DNA from: an uncultured Mycoplasmatota bacterium
GTDB taxonomy: Bacteria; Bacillota_I; Bacilli_A; RF39; UBA660
Assembly (NCBI GenBank): GCA_900549625.1
Contig: URPE01000008.1
Location: 1 to 36,088 of the forward strand
Direction of reading: 5' to 3'
DNA: 36,088 nt
Shown here one piece after another: positions 1-8,679 of this stretch. The translations under genes were made by a program, and so were the position numbers. Positions within the stretch are counted from its first letter, which is position 1; each line of letters starts with the position of its first letter. The notes beneath the pieces were generated by a model. It did not search any database and had not been told where the DNA came from. It was given only the letters and a program-made list of their open reading frames with translations.

Positions 1-119
1 TCAAAAATTTTAAAAATTTATGTTTTTGAAGGCTTTTGGCATGGGATAATTTCCACTTTATAACAAACTACTAAAAATTTCCATTTTACTATTGACTTTT
101 AATAGTTAGTCACCTCTTT

Positions 120-719
120 CTAAACATGGCTAGCGATAAAATCTATTACATCACTTTCATCAATATTAGGTATTTTATCTTCCTTAGTAATATCCGTAAA
201 ATATTTATTAATTTTCTCATACTTAGATATAGAGTTTAAAGGATAACCTGGATTTATAACGTCTGATTGTTTATTAGTTAGATAAAATCCACCTTTTTCC
301 CATGTATAAGTATGAGTATTACCATTTGTATCTACCAAAGCCATACCATAAACCCATTTAGCTGGTAATTTGCCATCAGTGCCATACTGATTAACTAAAG
401 AGATATAGTGTTCAATCATTTCTTTATCACTTAATACACGGCCACCTACTCTTCTTACAAAAAGACTAGGTTGTAAATCATCTGGTACACCACATAAATA
501 TAGGCTATCATCCATCCCAATAGTATTTTTTTTAGTTGCCACATGACCAGCATAAGCTTTTAAACAGGCATTTTCGATTGCTGAATTACCGTTTTCATTG
601 ACATTTATACCAACACCTTCATCAAGCAAAGATAATAATTTTATTTCTTTCTTTTCTAAGCCCTTTTTAAATCTTTTTAACTTGCTCTCATTACTAGTAG
701 CAAAAACAACTTCTTTCAT
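120..719 (-). CDS. RdgB/HAM1-like non-canonical purine NTP pyrophosphatase
   Basis: Likely a house-cleaning hydrolase that converts dITP/XTP-type nucleotides to monophosphates. The 199-residue protein opens with a strand and the ATSNESK motif (residues 7-13), matching the family's T-x-N-x-x-K substrate loop. It then has ENACLKA at 49-55 (family ENA..KA) and the metal-binding GMDDS at 68-72 (family ADDSG). The C-terminal half is divergent from RdgB and lacks a clear SHR motif, so this is a divergent family member. It follows serS after a terminator-like hairpin and has its own GGAGGCGT ribosome site directly before ATG 719. Bases 1-119 downstream hold no convincing gene. Seen: the motifs. Inferred: the exact substrate. 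Confidence 0.75.
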   Translation of the reverse strand: MKEVVFATSNESKLKRFKKGLEKKEIKLLSLLDEGVGINVNENGNSAIENACLKAYAGHVATKKNTIGMDDSLYLCGVPDDLQPSLFVRRVGGRVLSDKEMIEHYISLVNQYGTDGKLPAKWVYGMALVDTNGNTHTYTWEKGGFYLTNKQSDVINPGYPLNSISKYEKINKYFTDITKEDKIPNIDESDVIDFIASHV

Positions 720-734
720 AACGCCTCCATAAGC

Positions 735-766
735 AAAAAAGAACCATAAATAATTACAGTTCTTTT
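735..766 (-). terminator. Intrinsic terminator at the end of serS
   Basis: On the minus strand AAAAGAAC (766-759) pairs with GTTCTTTT (744-737), and the T-run TTTTTT follows. The upstream arm overlaps the last codons and stop of serS. It separates serS from the RdgB-like gene, which may be reached by read-through. Confidence 0.7.
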
Positions 767-2043
767 GGTTTAATAACTTCTAAACCACCCATATATGGTT
801 GTAAAACTTTAGGAACTAAAACAGAACCATCTTCTTTATAATTATTTTCTATCACAGCAATTAAACCTCTAGGAGTTGCAAGACAAGTATTATTTAAAGT
901 ATGTAAATAATAATTTTCTTTTTCACCTTTTACTCTTATAGATAATCTTCTTGCTTGGGCATCACCAAGGTTTGAACAAGATCCAACTTCAAAATATTTT
1001 TGTTGTCTAGGACTCCAAGCTTCAATATCACAAGATTTAACTTTTAAATCTGCTAAGTCACCACTACAACATTCAAGTTGTCTTACTGGTACATCCATGT
1101 TTCTAAAGATTTCAACAGTGTATTTCCACATTTCTTCATAGAATTTCATAGAATCTTCTGGTTCACATAAAACAATCATTTCTTGTTTTTCGAATTGATG
1201 AACTCGGTATAAGCCACGTTCTTCAAGACCATGAGAACCACCTTCTTTTCTAAAACATGGTGAGTAACTTGTCATTTTAATTGGTAAATCACTTTTTTTA
1301 ACCATTTGCCCTTTAAAGCAACCTATCATACTATGTTCACTAGTACCGATTAAATATAAGTCTTCGCCTTCAATTTTATACATCATTGCTTCCATCTCAG
1401 GAAAAGACATAACACCTGTTACAACATCACTATGGATCATAAATGGTGGAATAGCATAAGTAAAACCTTTATTAATCATATAGTCTCTTGCATAGGCAAG
1501 CATTGCTTCATGGAGTCTTGCAATATCACCAAGTAAATAGTAAAAACCTTCCCCACTAGTACGGCCTGCACTTTCTTTATCCATACCGCCTAGTCTATTA
1601 ATAATGTCAGCATGATATGGTATTTCATAAGGTGGTTGGGCAGGTTCTCCAAATCTTTCAACCTCAACATTCTCACTATCATCATGACCAATTGGTACAG
1701 ATTTATCCATTATATTAGGAATAACCATCATTCTACTTTTAATTTCTTCACTAAGAATATTTTGTTTTTTATCAAGACTTTCTATTTCTTCATCAAACTT
1801 TTTGATTTCTGCCTTTACTCTATCGGCTTCACTAAGATTTTTTTCTTTCATCAAAGTCCCAATTAAAGCACTCATACGCTTTTTCTCAGCAATCAAGTTG
1901 TCTTTCTTTGTTTGTGTTTCACGTACCTCTTTATCATAGTCATAAACTTCATCTACTAAACATATTTTTTCATCTTGAAATTTATTTCTAATATTTTCTT
2001 TTACTAATTCTTTATTTTCTCTAATTAATTTAATATCTATCAT
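754..2043 (-). CDS. serS: Seryl-tRNA synthetase
   Basis: Class II cytoplasmic enzyme that charges tRNA-Ser with serine; 429 residues is normal. The N-terminal MIDIKLIREN start and the charged long helical arm (about 25-105) that grips tRNA-Ser are evident. They are followed by the catalytic core with TSEHS and FRKEGGSHG (motif 2 region) and NTCLATPRGLIAVIEN (motif 3 region). The start ATG has GAAGGAGAAGAAT before it and lies 14 bases inside the preceding HD-hydrolase gene, so the two are translationally coupled. Both lie under one T-box with a Ser specifier. Confidence 0.98.
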   Translation of the reverse strand: MIDIKLIRENKELVKENIRNKFQDEKICLVDEVYDYDKEVRETQTKKDNLIAEKKRMSALIGTLMKEKNLSEADRVKAEIKKFDEEIESLDKKQNILSEEIKSRMMVIPNIMDKSVPIGHDDSENVEVERFGEPAQPPYEIPYHADIINRLGGMDKESAGRTSGEGFYYLLGDIARLHEAMLAYARDYMINKGFTYAIPPFMIHSDVVTGVMSFPEMEAMMYKIEGEDLYLIGTSEHSMIGCFKGQMVKKSDLPIKMTSYSPCFRKEGGSHGLEERGLYRVHQFEKQEMIVLCEPEDSMKFYEEMWKYTVEIFRNMDVPVRQLECCSGDLADLKVKSCDIEAWSPRQQKYFEVGSCSNLGDAQARRLSIRVKGEKENYYLHTLNNTCLATPRGLIAVIENNYKEDGSVLVPKVLQPYMGGLEVIKPKEL

Positions 2044-2518
2044 ATTCTTCTCCTTCTAACGTTTCAATAATTTTAATATACGCATTTAAATATTTCTTTG
2101 CTCTTTTAATATCTTTAGGGGTTATTTTCTTAAGTCTAGTTAAGTCCATATTATGTAGTAAATCTTTAACTTTAATATTTAAAGCTATTTTATTATTACT
2201 ATTTAAGATATTATCAATATATTCTTCATAGTTATCCCAAGTATTAGTGAGTATCTCTAAAACCGAAACCTCACTTTTACTATAGCCCAAGTTAAGTAAA
2301 TCACTACTAGTTACTTCTGTATCTTCTAATATATCATGTAATAAGGCTAAACTTTTTACTTTTTTATTTGTAAAATCTTCACTAACGTGTCTTAAGTGTT
2401 CACGGTAATCATGACTTGACTTATCGATTTTACTTTTAAAAAAGCGATTTACTAAAGCTTCACTACGCGAGTATATATCTAACCCTCTATAAAATGCAAT
2501 TTCTTTCTCACTAAACAT
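2030..2518 (-). CDS. Small HD-domain hydrolase, MESH1/SpoT hydrolase-like
   Basis: A 162-residue single-domain protein resembling stand-alone (p)ppGpp hydrolases. It shows His41 in HLRHVSEDF and the HDxxED signature HDILEDT at 61-67. A later KVKDLLHNMDL (117-127) matches the family's K-x-A-D-R-x-H-N-M helix. No synthetase or TGS domain is present. I take ATG 2518, with AGGAGGGTC just upstream, rather than the longer frame that runs into the T-box. It sits between a Ser T-box and serS and overlaps serS by 14 bases, so uncharged tRNA-Ser would switch on both. Alarmone hydrolysis is inferred from motifs; another nucleotide phosphohydrolase is possible. Confidence 0.7.
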   Translation of the reverse strand: MFSEKEIAFYRGLDIYSRSEALVNRFFKSKIDKSSHDYREHLRHVSEDFTNKKVKSLALLHDILEDTEVTSSDLLNLGYSKSEVSVLEILTNTWDNYEEYIDNILNSNNKIALNIKVKDLLHNMDLTRLKKITPKDIKRAKKYLNAYIKIIETLEGEEYDRY

Positions 2519-2526
2519 AGACCCTC

Positions 2527-2740
2527 CTAAAAAAGAAAAAGATACCACATGCTAAGGAGCAAACAAATTATGCGGTACCATCCTTTAATTAACTTACTTT
2601 ACAATAACGGCTTATCACCGGGAGTGATTAACTCCTCTTAGAAAGGAGATTCATAAGTTTATTTTCTATTGTTTCCACCAACCACAATATCTCTATATAA
2701 AATAATATCTTACTACTAATCTTTCTTTAACGATTTACAA
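2527..2740 (-). promoter_or_regulatory. T-box riboswitch, serine specifier
   Basis: The leader contains the T-box core AAGGATGGTACCGC (about 2585-2572) and a Stem I with the GGTGG...GAAAC region. The probable specifier codon is TCT (Ser) at 2649-2647, in the context GAA-TCT-CCTTT. The terminator arm GGTACCGCAT pairs with ATGTGGTATC and is followed by a T-rich run. CCGTTATTGT lies between Stem I and the T-box. It controls the HD hydrolase and serS. Confidence 0.92.
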
Positions 2741-2745
2741 TACAT

Positions 2746-2775
2746 AGTTTAGCATAAAAGGAAATATCTTTTCAA
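2746..2775 (-). promoter_or_regulatory. Sigma-A promoter of the Ser T-box operon
   Basis: TTGAAA (2775-2770), an 18-base spacer, and TAAACT (2751-2746) with an extended TGC just before it. Transcription would start near 2739, at the beginning of the T-box leader. Confidence 0.7.
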
Positions 2776-2779
2776 GTCC

Positions 2780-3664
2780 TTATCTGACTTTTTTTAAGGT
2801 ATAATCTTTATCAGTATCAAAATCATCCAAAAGTTCTATATTGAAAGTAAAATTTGGCTCATTAGAAAAAACTTTACCTAACTTTTGAACAAGTGCTGAA
2901 TTAACACCTAAAGAATCTAAATAATCAATGTATCTATAATATGTTTCATAATCCCATTTATAGGACTTGTCCATGCTTATAGAATTTAAAAAGATATAAA
3001 CAAAAGATAAATAAGTAGTATTCATATTTGCAATATATCTTTCATTTCTGGAATCAGTTGGATATCTATTTGGCAAGCCACATAAGTTTTTATTAAAACT
3101 CAAAAATTTACTTTCTGGTGCCAAAGCACCATTAAAATAGCCTCCATCAAGATCAACGGCTTTAACTATTTGTTCATCTAAATCAAATATAAAATTAGCC
3201 TCATGAATATCACCTAAGTAAAATTTATCAACAAAGCCACTTTGCTTTTGTTCAAGTTTGGTTAATATTTTTAATATTTCTTTTAAGTATTTAAGTTTTA
3301 TTTCATTTGCAACATTAGGGTTTTGCAAATATAATATTAAATTAACATTATCCTTTATCCAAGGCATTGAATATCCAGATAATATATTATCAACACTTAT
3401 TAATGCTTTTGGAAAAACAAGTTCCTCCATTTTAATTTTATCATTTAATTCTATTAGTTTTGTTATTATATATAATTTGTCATTCATCTTAACTGGACTA
3501 TTGTCATAAAAAATTTTTAATAGTTCTTGAGCACCAATCCATTTATTTTTATATGCATGCAAATATAGCATAGCCTCAGTATTAACAACTTTTTTTGAAA
3601 TTTGCAATTCTGGATAACTTGCAAGTTTTCTTTGACTTATATTCAAAACCTCAATCCCACTCAT
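2780..3664 (-). CDS. Kinase-fold protein (APH/protein-kinase-like), function unknown
   Basis: A 294-residue protein with a weak kinase signature. GDIHEANFIFD (151-161) looks like the catalytic loop of aminoglycoside/choline-kinase-type enzymes (catalytic D152, N157). VKAVDLDGG (168-175) looks like the metal-binding Asp motif (D171). The segment around 84-110 (FPKALISVDN...YSMPWI) fits the N-lobe-to-hinge strand. No nucleotide-binding glycine loop is obvious, so the N-lobe is short or divergent. It has its own promoter and lies between the Thr and Ser T-box operons. No signal peptide or membrane segment is seen. The substrate cannot be told from the sequence. Confidence 0.55.
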   Translation of the reverse strand: MSGIEVLNISQRKLASYPELQISKKVVNTEAMLYLHAYKNKWIGAQELLKIFYDNSPVKMNDKLYIITKLIELNDKIKMEELVFPKALISVDNILSGYSMPWIKDNVNLILYLQNPNVANEIKLKYLKEILKILTKLEQKQSGFVDKFYLGDIHEANFIFDLDEQIVKAVDLDGGYFNGALAPESKFLSFNKNLCGLPNRYPTDSRNERYIANMNTTYLSFVYIFLNSISMDKSYKWDYETYYRYIDYLDSLGVNSALVQKLGKVFSNEPNFTFNIELLDDFDTDKDYTLKKVR

Positions 3665-3690
3665 TATAAATCCCCCATTAAATTGCTTTT

Positions 3691-3719
3691 ATTTTAAATA
3701 AAAAAAAGAAAATAGTCAA
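3691..3719 (-). promoter_or_regulatory. Promoter of the kinase-fold gene
   Basis: TTGACT (3719-3714), a 17-base spacer, and TAAAAT (3696-3691), 27 bases before ATG 3664. It shows that this gene is not just the tail of the thrS operon. Confidence 0.65.
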
Positions 3720-3730
3720 TGCTAAATTTT

Positions 3731-5479
3731 CTAATTTCTTTTATCTATTCTTTCTTGTAAATAAGAAAGAAATTCTTCTACACTAACTGTATGGGTTTCT
3801 TCGCTGCCATATAAACGATAACTAATAAGTTTATCATCAACTTCTTTTTGACCTAGAATAATTGTTACAGGAATCTTTTTAATAACGGATTCACGCATTC
3901 TGTAACTTAGTTTTTCATTACGATTATCTAAATTAACACGATAATTAGAAGCAAGTAAATCTTTAATTTGTTTTGCATATTCTAAATGATATTCTAAGTT
4001 TACGGGAATAATATTTACCATTACTGGTGCAAGCCACATAGGCAATACTCCTTTTGTTTCTTCAAGAAGAAAAGCAATAAAGCGATCTAGTGAACCTAAT
4101 ATAGCTCGGTGAATAACAACGGGTTTTTCTTTTTCGCCAGCCTCATTTATATAAGATAAATCAAATCGCTCTGGTAATTGATAATCAAGTTGTACAGTTG
4201 ATAAAGTAACATCATGACCAATGGCACTTTTAACTTGGACATCTAATTTAGGTCCATAGAATGCAGCTTCTCCTTCTGCTTCGTAATAGTCAGCATGAAT
4301 TTCTTCTAAAACTTCACGTAATTCTTGTTCACTTTTAGCCCATAATTCATCATTACCAAAGTATTTTTCTGTATCATTTTTATCTCTTAGTGAAAGACGA
4401 AAACGATAATTTTTAAAGCCAAAGTCTTTATAAACATCTAATATTAAATTTATGACTTCTTTAAATTCTTCCTTAATTTGGGAAGGTGTGCAGAAAATGT
4501 GGGAATCATTTTGTGTAAAGGCTCTTGTTCTTTCAATACCGCATACAGCACCACTTGCTTCATATCTAAAATCGTTTGCAATCTCAGCAATACGAACTGG
4601 TAAATCTCGGTATGAATGCATAGTATTTTTAAACATCATCATGTGATGAGGACAGTTCATTGGTCTTAAAACGTAAGATTCATTATCTAATTCCATAGCA
4701 GGAAACATATCTTCTTTATAGTGATCCCAGTGTCCACTAGTTTTATATAAATCAACACTACCTAAAGACGGGGTCATAACATGCTTATACCCATGGGCAA
4801 TTTCTTTATCAGTAATATAGTCTACTAATGCTCTTCTTACAATAAAACCATTAGGTAACCACATAGGAAGTCCTTTACCTACTAAATCAGAAAACATGAA
4901 TATTCCCAAATCTTTACCAATTTTTCTATGATCTCTTTCTTTTGCTTCTTCTAGTTCTTGTAAGTGATTATTTAATTCTTCTTCGGTTTTAAAGCATACG
5001 CCATATATACGTTGAAGCATTTTATTTTTACTATCACCTTTATAGTAAGCCCCTGAAAATTTAAGTAATTTAAAATACTTACACTCTTTTACAGTATCAG
5101 CATGGGGTCCCCGGCATAAGTCTGTAAAGTCACCTTGGGAATAGCAAGAAATTGTCTCATCATCTGCCATATTATTAATTAAATCTATTTTGTATGGGTC
5201 ACTAGAAAACATTTCTCGGGCTTCACTCTTAGTTATTTCATGTCTTACGATACGTTTACCATCCTTAATAATTTTTTTCATTTCTTTACTTATTTTTTCT
5301 AAGTCTTCATTAGTTAGTGTTTTACCTTCTAAATCTATATCGTAATAAAAACCTTCTTCAATCACTGGGCCTACCCAAAACTTAGCCTCTGGATACAAAT
5401 GTCTTACCGCTTGGGCTAAAACATGAGCACAACTATGGTTAATCTTACTTAAATATTCATCTTCTTTTATATTTATCAT
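3731..5479 (-). CDS. thrS: Threonyl-tRNA synthetase lacking the TGS domain
   Basis: Class II enzyme charging tRNA-Thr. At 582 residues it is about 60 shorter than the usual bacterial ThrRS because it begins directly at the editing domain. HSCAH (16-20) supplies the HxxxH zinc motif, and TDLCRGPH supplies the Cys and His of the editing site. Catalytic-core motifs are clear: MNCPHH, FRYEASG and a C-terminal anticodon-binding domain from about 485. The start ATG is preceded by AAGAAGGAATTATA, and the upstream 15 bases separate it from the 176-residue gene. The missing N1/TGS domain is a true feature of this frame, because no in-frame upstream start exists before the preceding gene's stop. Confidence 0.96.
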   Translation of the reverse strand: MINIKEDEYLSKINHSCAHVLAQAVRHLYPEAKFWVGPVIEEGFYYDIDLEGKTLTNEDLEKISKEMKKIIKDGKRIVRHEITKSEAREMFSSDPYKIDLINNMADDETISCYSQGDFTDLCRGPHADTVKECKYFKLLKFSGAYYKGDSKNKMLQRIYGVCFKTEEELNNHLQELEEAKERDHRKIGKDLGIFMFSDLVGKGLPMWLPNGFIVRRALVDYITDKEIAHGYKHVMTPSLGSVDLYKTSGHWDHYKEDMFPAMELDNESYVLRPMNCPHHMMMFKNTMHSYRDLPVRIAEIANDFRYEASGAVCGIERTRAFTQNDSHIFCTPSQIKEEFKEVINLILDVYKDFGFKNYRFRLSLRDKNDTEKYFGNDELWAKSEQELREVLEEIHADYYEAEGEAAFYGPKLDVQVKSAIGHDVTLSTVQLDYQLPERFDLSYINEAGEKEKPVVIHRAILGSLDRFIAFLLEETKGVLPMWLAPVMVNIIPVNLEYHLEYAKQIKDLLASNYRVNLDNRNEKLSYRMRESVIKKIPVTIILGQKEVDDKLISYRLYGSEETHTVSVEEFLSYLQERIDKRN

Positions 5480-5494
5480 TATAATTCCTTCTTT

Positions 5495-6025
5495 CTAATA
5501 TCTTGTTCTTCTTTTATTAATTTTTGCAAGTCTTCCAGGTTTATCGGTTACAATTAAACTTTCTTCTTCTCTTTGAGTTTCTGCTAAAGTGTCCATTTCT
5601 CTTCGTGCTTCTATTTCTAAAAGGCCTTTTTTAGCCTTACGATAAAGATATTTCATATAACCTGGTTTCATAGATTGGTTAGGAGAATACTCACTTAAAG
5701 CTTGTTCTCTTTTTAAAGCTCTTTCTTCTTCGGTACCATTATTTAAAAGAGTTATACTACGATTAATATGATAGCATTGAGTTTTACCATAATCATCAAA
5801 TACTAAGTACATATCTCCTAGAAGTAAATCTTGTTCATTAATAAATTCTTTTTTAACCCTTTTTGGATATTTAACTTGTTCTGGAAACTTTTCATTCCTT
5901 AAACTTAGTTTTCTCATCATTATTTCATGTGATATTTTAATATTTTCTTTTTTTTTACATAAAAGACCACATAGACTCATAAACTGATATACACTTATCG
6001 CATGGCCAGATTTTTTTTCTTTCAT
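5495..6025 (-). CDS. Unknown basic protein between the Thr T-box and thrS
   Basis: A 176-residue protein I do not recognise. It is rich in Lys, Arg and Glu, has no membrane segment, and ends in a very basic tail (GRLAKINKRRTRY). Residues 28-75 read as a small mixed domain with LLLGDMYLVFDDYGK, and residues about 120-155 look helical and highly charged. The start has GGGGATGTT before ATG 6025. It is the first gene after the Thr T-box and lies 15 bases before thrS, so it should rise when threonine is short. A role in translation or tRNA binding is a guess from context and charge. Confidence 0.6.
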   Translation of the reverse strand: MKEKKSGHAISVYQFMSLCGLLCKKKENIKISHEIMMRKLSLRNEKFPEQVKYPKRVKKEFINEQDLLLGDMYLVFDDYGKTQCYHINRSITLLNNGTEEERALKREQALSEYSPNQSMKPGYMKYLYRKAKKGLLEIEARREMDTLAETQREEESLIVTDKPGRLAKINKRRTRY

Positions 6026-6037
6026 AACATCCCCACT

Positions 6038-6236
6038 AAAAAAGGAATGGTACTAAAAGGAGTCTAATTAAGACGGTACCATCCCTACATTAACTTAATT
6101 TAAGATAACGGTTTAACCCGGATTTTATTAAATCTCTACAAAAGGAGTAACAAAAAGTTACTTTAATAGTTTCCACCGCCACTATCTCTCTTTAAAAAGT
6201 AGTTCTTTTTATCATGTCTTTTGATCACTGATTTAT
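6038..6236 (-). promoter_or_regulatory. T-box riboswitch, threonine specifier
   Basis: The leader begins AAAGAGAGATAG and has GGTGGAAAC in Stem I. The probable specifier is ACT (Thr) at 6148-6146, aligned with the Ser leader by the following CCTTT. CCGTTATC is followed by the T-box core AGGGATGGTACCG. The terminator GGGATGGTAC pairs with GTACCATTCC and ends in T6. It controls the 176-residue gene and thrS. Confidence 0.92.
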
Positions 6237-6242
6237 AAATAA

Positions 6243-6271
6243 ATGATAACACTTAAAAGTTGTATGTTCAA
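6243..6271 (-). promoter_or_regulatory. Promoter of the Thr T-box operon
   Basis: TTGAAC (6271-6266), a 17-base spacer, and TATCAT (6248-6243). It lies directly after the mutM stop codon and before the T-box leader. Confidence 0.65.
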
Positions 6272-6281
6272 GTTTTTTTCA

Positions 6282-7100
6282 TTATTTTTGACAATTTTCA
6301 CAATAATATGTGCTTCTACCACCTATTTTAGTTCTTTTAATAATGGTACCACATACCTTACATTTTTCATTTTCTCTTTTATGAACACTTAAACACTGTT
6401 GAAATCTGCCTGTAACCCCTAAACTACTGGTATAGCTTCTAATAGTAGTACCACCCATAGCGATAGCTCTTGTAATTATGTCTTTAGCGGCCTTAGTAAT
6501 TTTTTCGCACTCTTCTTCTGTTATAGTAGTTCCAAGTCGCATTGGTAAAATACCTGCTTCAAAAAGTACCTCATCGGCATAAATATTACCAAGACCAGAT
6601 ATAATCGTTTGATCAAGCATCAAGGTTTTCATAGGGATTTTTTTATTCTTTAATTTTTTGTATAAATATTCTTTTGTAAGTTTATCACTTATCGGTTCTA
6701 TCCCTTGTTTTTTAATACCTTCAAAAGTATATAACTCTTCTTTTTTAAGTATTTTCATGCGGCCAAATTTCCTGGTGTCATGATATCTTAGTGTAACGCC
6801 ATCAACAAAGTTAAAAACAATATGTTCATGTTTTGCGATGGGTTCATGCTCATCTTTAATAAAATATTTACCTTCCATTCTTAAGTGACTTAACAAATAG
6901 TACGTATCAGTTTCAAATAATAACCACTTACCAATTCTTTTAATATCTATAAATTCTCTACCAATTAAAGCATTTTTAAAAGTATCTTCACTATCTAATA
7001 AAATCCCATTATAATAAATATCAATACTCTTTATTTTTTTATGCAATATTCTTTCTTTTAACGTATTTCTAACTGTTTCTACCTCTGCTATTTCTGGCAT
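6282..7100 (-). CDS. mutM: Formamidopyrimidine-DNA glycosylase
   Basis: Base-excision repair enzyme removing 8-oxoguanine and FaPy lesions with AP-lyase activity. The start is set at ATG 7100 because the mature protein must begin with Pro: MPEIAEVETVR gives the catalytic Pro2 and Glu3. Upstream AGGAGGTTATTTT is a good ribosome site. Other family marks are the HLRMEGK segment, HDTRKFG, and a C-terminal zinc finger with Cys at 247, 250, 267 and 270. Length 272 is typical. It has its own promoter, and gatB ends with a terminator upstream, so it is a single unit before the Thr T-box. Confidence 0.97.
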   Translation of the reverse strand: MPEIAEVETVRNTLKERILHKKIKSIDIYYNGILLDSEDTFKNALIGREFIDIKRIGKWLLFETDTYYLLSHLRMEGKYFIKDEHEPIAKHEHIVFNFVDGVTLRYHDTRKFGRMKILKKEELYTFEGIKKQGIEPISDKLTKEYLYKKLKNKKIPMKTLMLDQTIISGLGNIYADEVLFEAGILPMRLGTTITEEECEKITKAAKDIITRAIAMGGTTIRSYTSSLGVTGRFQQCLSVHKRENEKCKVCGTIIKRTKIGGRSTYYCENCQK

Positions 7101-7146
7101 AAAATAACCTCCTACTAAATATAACAACTGCTTAATGTGCAACCAT

Positions 7147-7176
7147 AGTATAACACAAATAATCAAGAACAGACAA
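7147..7176 (-). promoter_or_regulatory. Promoter of mutM
   Basis: TTGTCT (7176-7171), an 18-base spacer, and TATACT (7152-7147), located between the gatB terminator and mutM. Confidence 0.6.
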
Positions 7177-7212
7177 TATTTGTAAACACTTGCACTCCAA
7201 ATATTTTTTACG

Positions 7213-7241
7213 TAAAAAAAAGAACTACTTATTTAGTTCTT
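7213..7241 (-). terminator. Terminator at the end of gatB
   Basis: The minus-strand hairpin has AAGAACTA (7241-7234) pairing with TAGTTCTT (7227-7220), a 6-base loop and a following T-run. The stem overlaps the gatB stop codon. Confidence 0.8.
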
Positions 7242-8679
7242 CATTAAGTATTTCTTTAGTCATAACAGGATTTGCTTTACCACGAGTAGATTTCATGACT
7301 TGACCAACAAAATAATCAAACAAATTAGTCTTACCAGATTTATATTGTTCTACTTGACTAGCATTATTTTTAATAATTTCAGTAATTAAAGATAATAATT
7401 CTTCTTTATTAGATATCTGGGCATTATCCTTACTAATAAATGTAACTGGTTCTTTTTTACTTTCTAAAGACTTATAAAATATTTCTTTAGCTTGTTTGTT
7501 AGAAATAGTGCCATCGTTTATTTTATCAATAATTTGTTTTAAATACACTGGTGTAATATAAAAATCACTAATGTTTAATTCTTCTTTATTTAATTCACCA
7601 ACAATTGTAACGGTAATCCAGTTAGCTCCCGTTTTAGCGTCTATTCCCAGTTTTAAACACTCTTCAAAATAGTCTGAAATTGCCTTTTCTTTAATTAACA
7701 CACCTGCATCATATTCTGATAAATGATAATTTTCTATATAATCTTTTTTACGTTCCATAAATAGTTTAGGAATAGAGGCTCTTATACTTTCTAGCCAAGA
7801 GTCTGTAACTTTAAATTTAGGAATATTCGGTTCAACAAAATACTTATAATCAACTGCGTCTGCTTTACTACGCATATAAATCGTACTAAAACTATCCTCA
7901 TCCCATCTTCTGGTTTGCTGAGGCATTTTGTCATACTCGCCATTCTCTTTTAGCTCAGTTTGTCTTTCAATTTCATAATTAATAGCGTCTCTTACACCAC
8001 CAAAAGAGTTAACATTTTTAATTTCAATCTTTGTTCCCCAGTTATTTGGGTCAGTTTCATCTAAACTACTATCCATAATAGAAACATTAACGTCACATCT
8101 AATTTGGCCTTTTTTAGTATCAGCATCAGAAATATCCGCATATTGATAAGTTCTACGCATGTGTTCTAGAAAAGCTACGGCTTCACTTGCTGTATGAAAA
8201 TCTGGCTCTGTTACAAGTTCAAGTAAAGGTACACCTGCTCGGTTATAGTTAATGGTACTTGTTGTTTCATAGTGATCTAGACTTGCTGCATCTTCTTCTA
8301 GGTGAATATTGTTAACACGTACTCTTTTTAACTCGCCATCACATTCATAATCAACATAACCATATATACCAACTGGAATTGGTTTGGTTTCTTGTGTAAT
8401 TTGGTAACCTTTTGGTAAATCAGGATAATAATAGTTTTTTCTTTCAAACCAAATGTATTCTGGTTGACTACAATTAGTGATCATACTAGCCCTAAGGGCA
8501 AGTTCAACGGCCTTTTTATTGACGACTGGTAAAACACCAGGAAAACCCATATCAACGGGTCTTACACTTGTATTAGGTGAAGAACTATAATCATTTTTGG
8601 CACTAGAAAAAACTTTTGTTTTTGTTTTTGATATTTCGCAGTGCATCTCAAGACCAATCTTAGCAATATATTTACTCAT
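7225..8679 (-). CDS. gatB: Asp/Glu-tRNA(Asn/Gln) amidotransferase subunit B
   Basis: Subunit of GatCAB. It binds misacylated Glu-tRNA-Gln or Asp-tRNA-Asn, activates the side chain with ATP and uses ammonia from GatA. The 484 residues start with the family hallmark IGLEMHCE, then YYYPDLPKGYQITQ and the LEEDAASLDH segment. The C-terminal YqeY-like tail ends near GQVMKSTRGKANP. It overlaps gatA by 8 bases, and AGGAGGTAAAAAAG precedes the ATG. Last gene of the Asn T-box operon. Confidence 0.97.
   Translation of the reverse strand: MSKYIAKIGLEMHCEISKTKTKVFSSAKNDYSSSPNTSVRPVDMGFPGVLPVVNKKAVELALRASMITNCSQPEYIWFERKNYYYPDLPKGYQITQETKPIPVGIYGYVDYECDGELKRVRVNNIHLEEDAASLDHYETTSTINYNRAGVPLLELVTEPDFHTASEAVAFLEHMRRTYQYADISDADTKKGQIRCDVNVSIMDSSLDETDPNNWGTKIEIKNVNSFGGVRDAINYEIERQTELKENGEYDKMPQQTRRWDEDSFSTIYMRSKADAVDYKYFVEPNIPKFKVTDSWLESIRASIPKLFMERKKDYIENYHLSEYDAGVLIKEKAISDYFEECLKLGIDAKTGANWITVTIVGELNKEELNISDFYITPVYLKQIIDKINDGTISNKQAKEIFYKSLESKKEPVTFISKDNAQISNKEELLSLITEIIKNNASQVEQYKSGKTNLFDYFVGQVMKSTRGKANPVMTKEILNEELNK

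Noticed and set aside
1..119. Possible gene start or remnant on the minus strand
   Set aside because: Only very short frames broken by stops; a small ACTATT/AATAGT inverted repeat without T-run. Nothing can be named.
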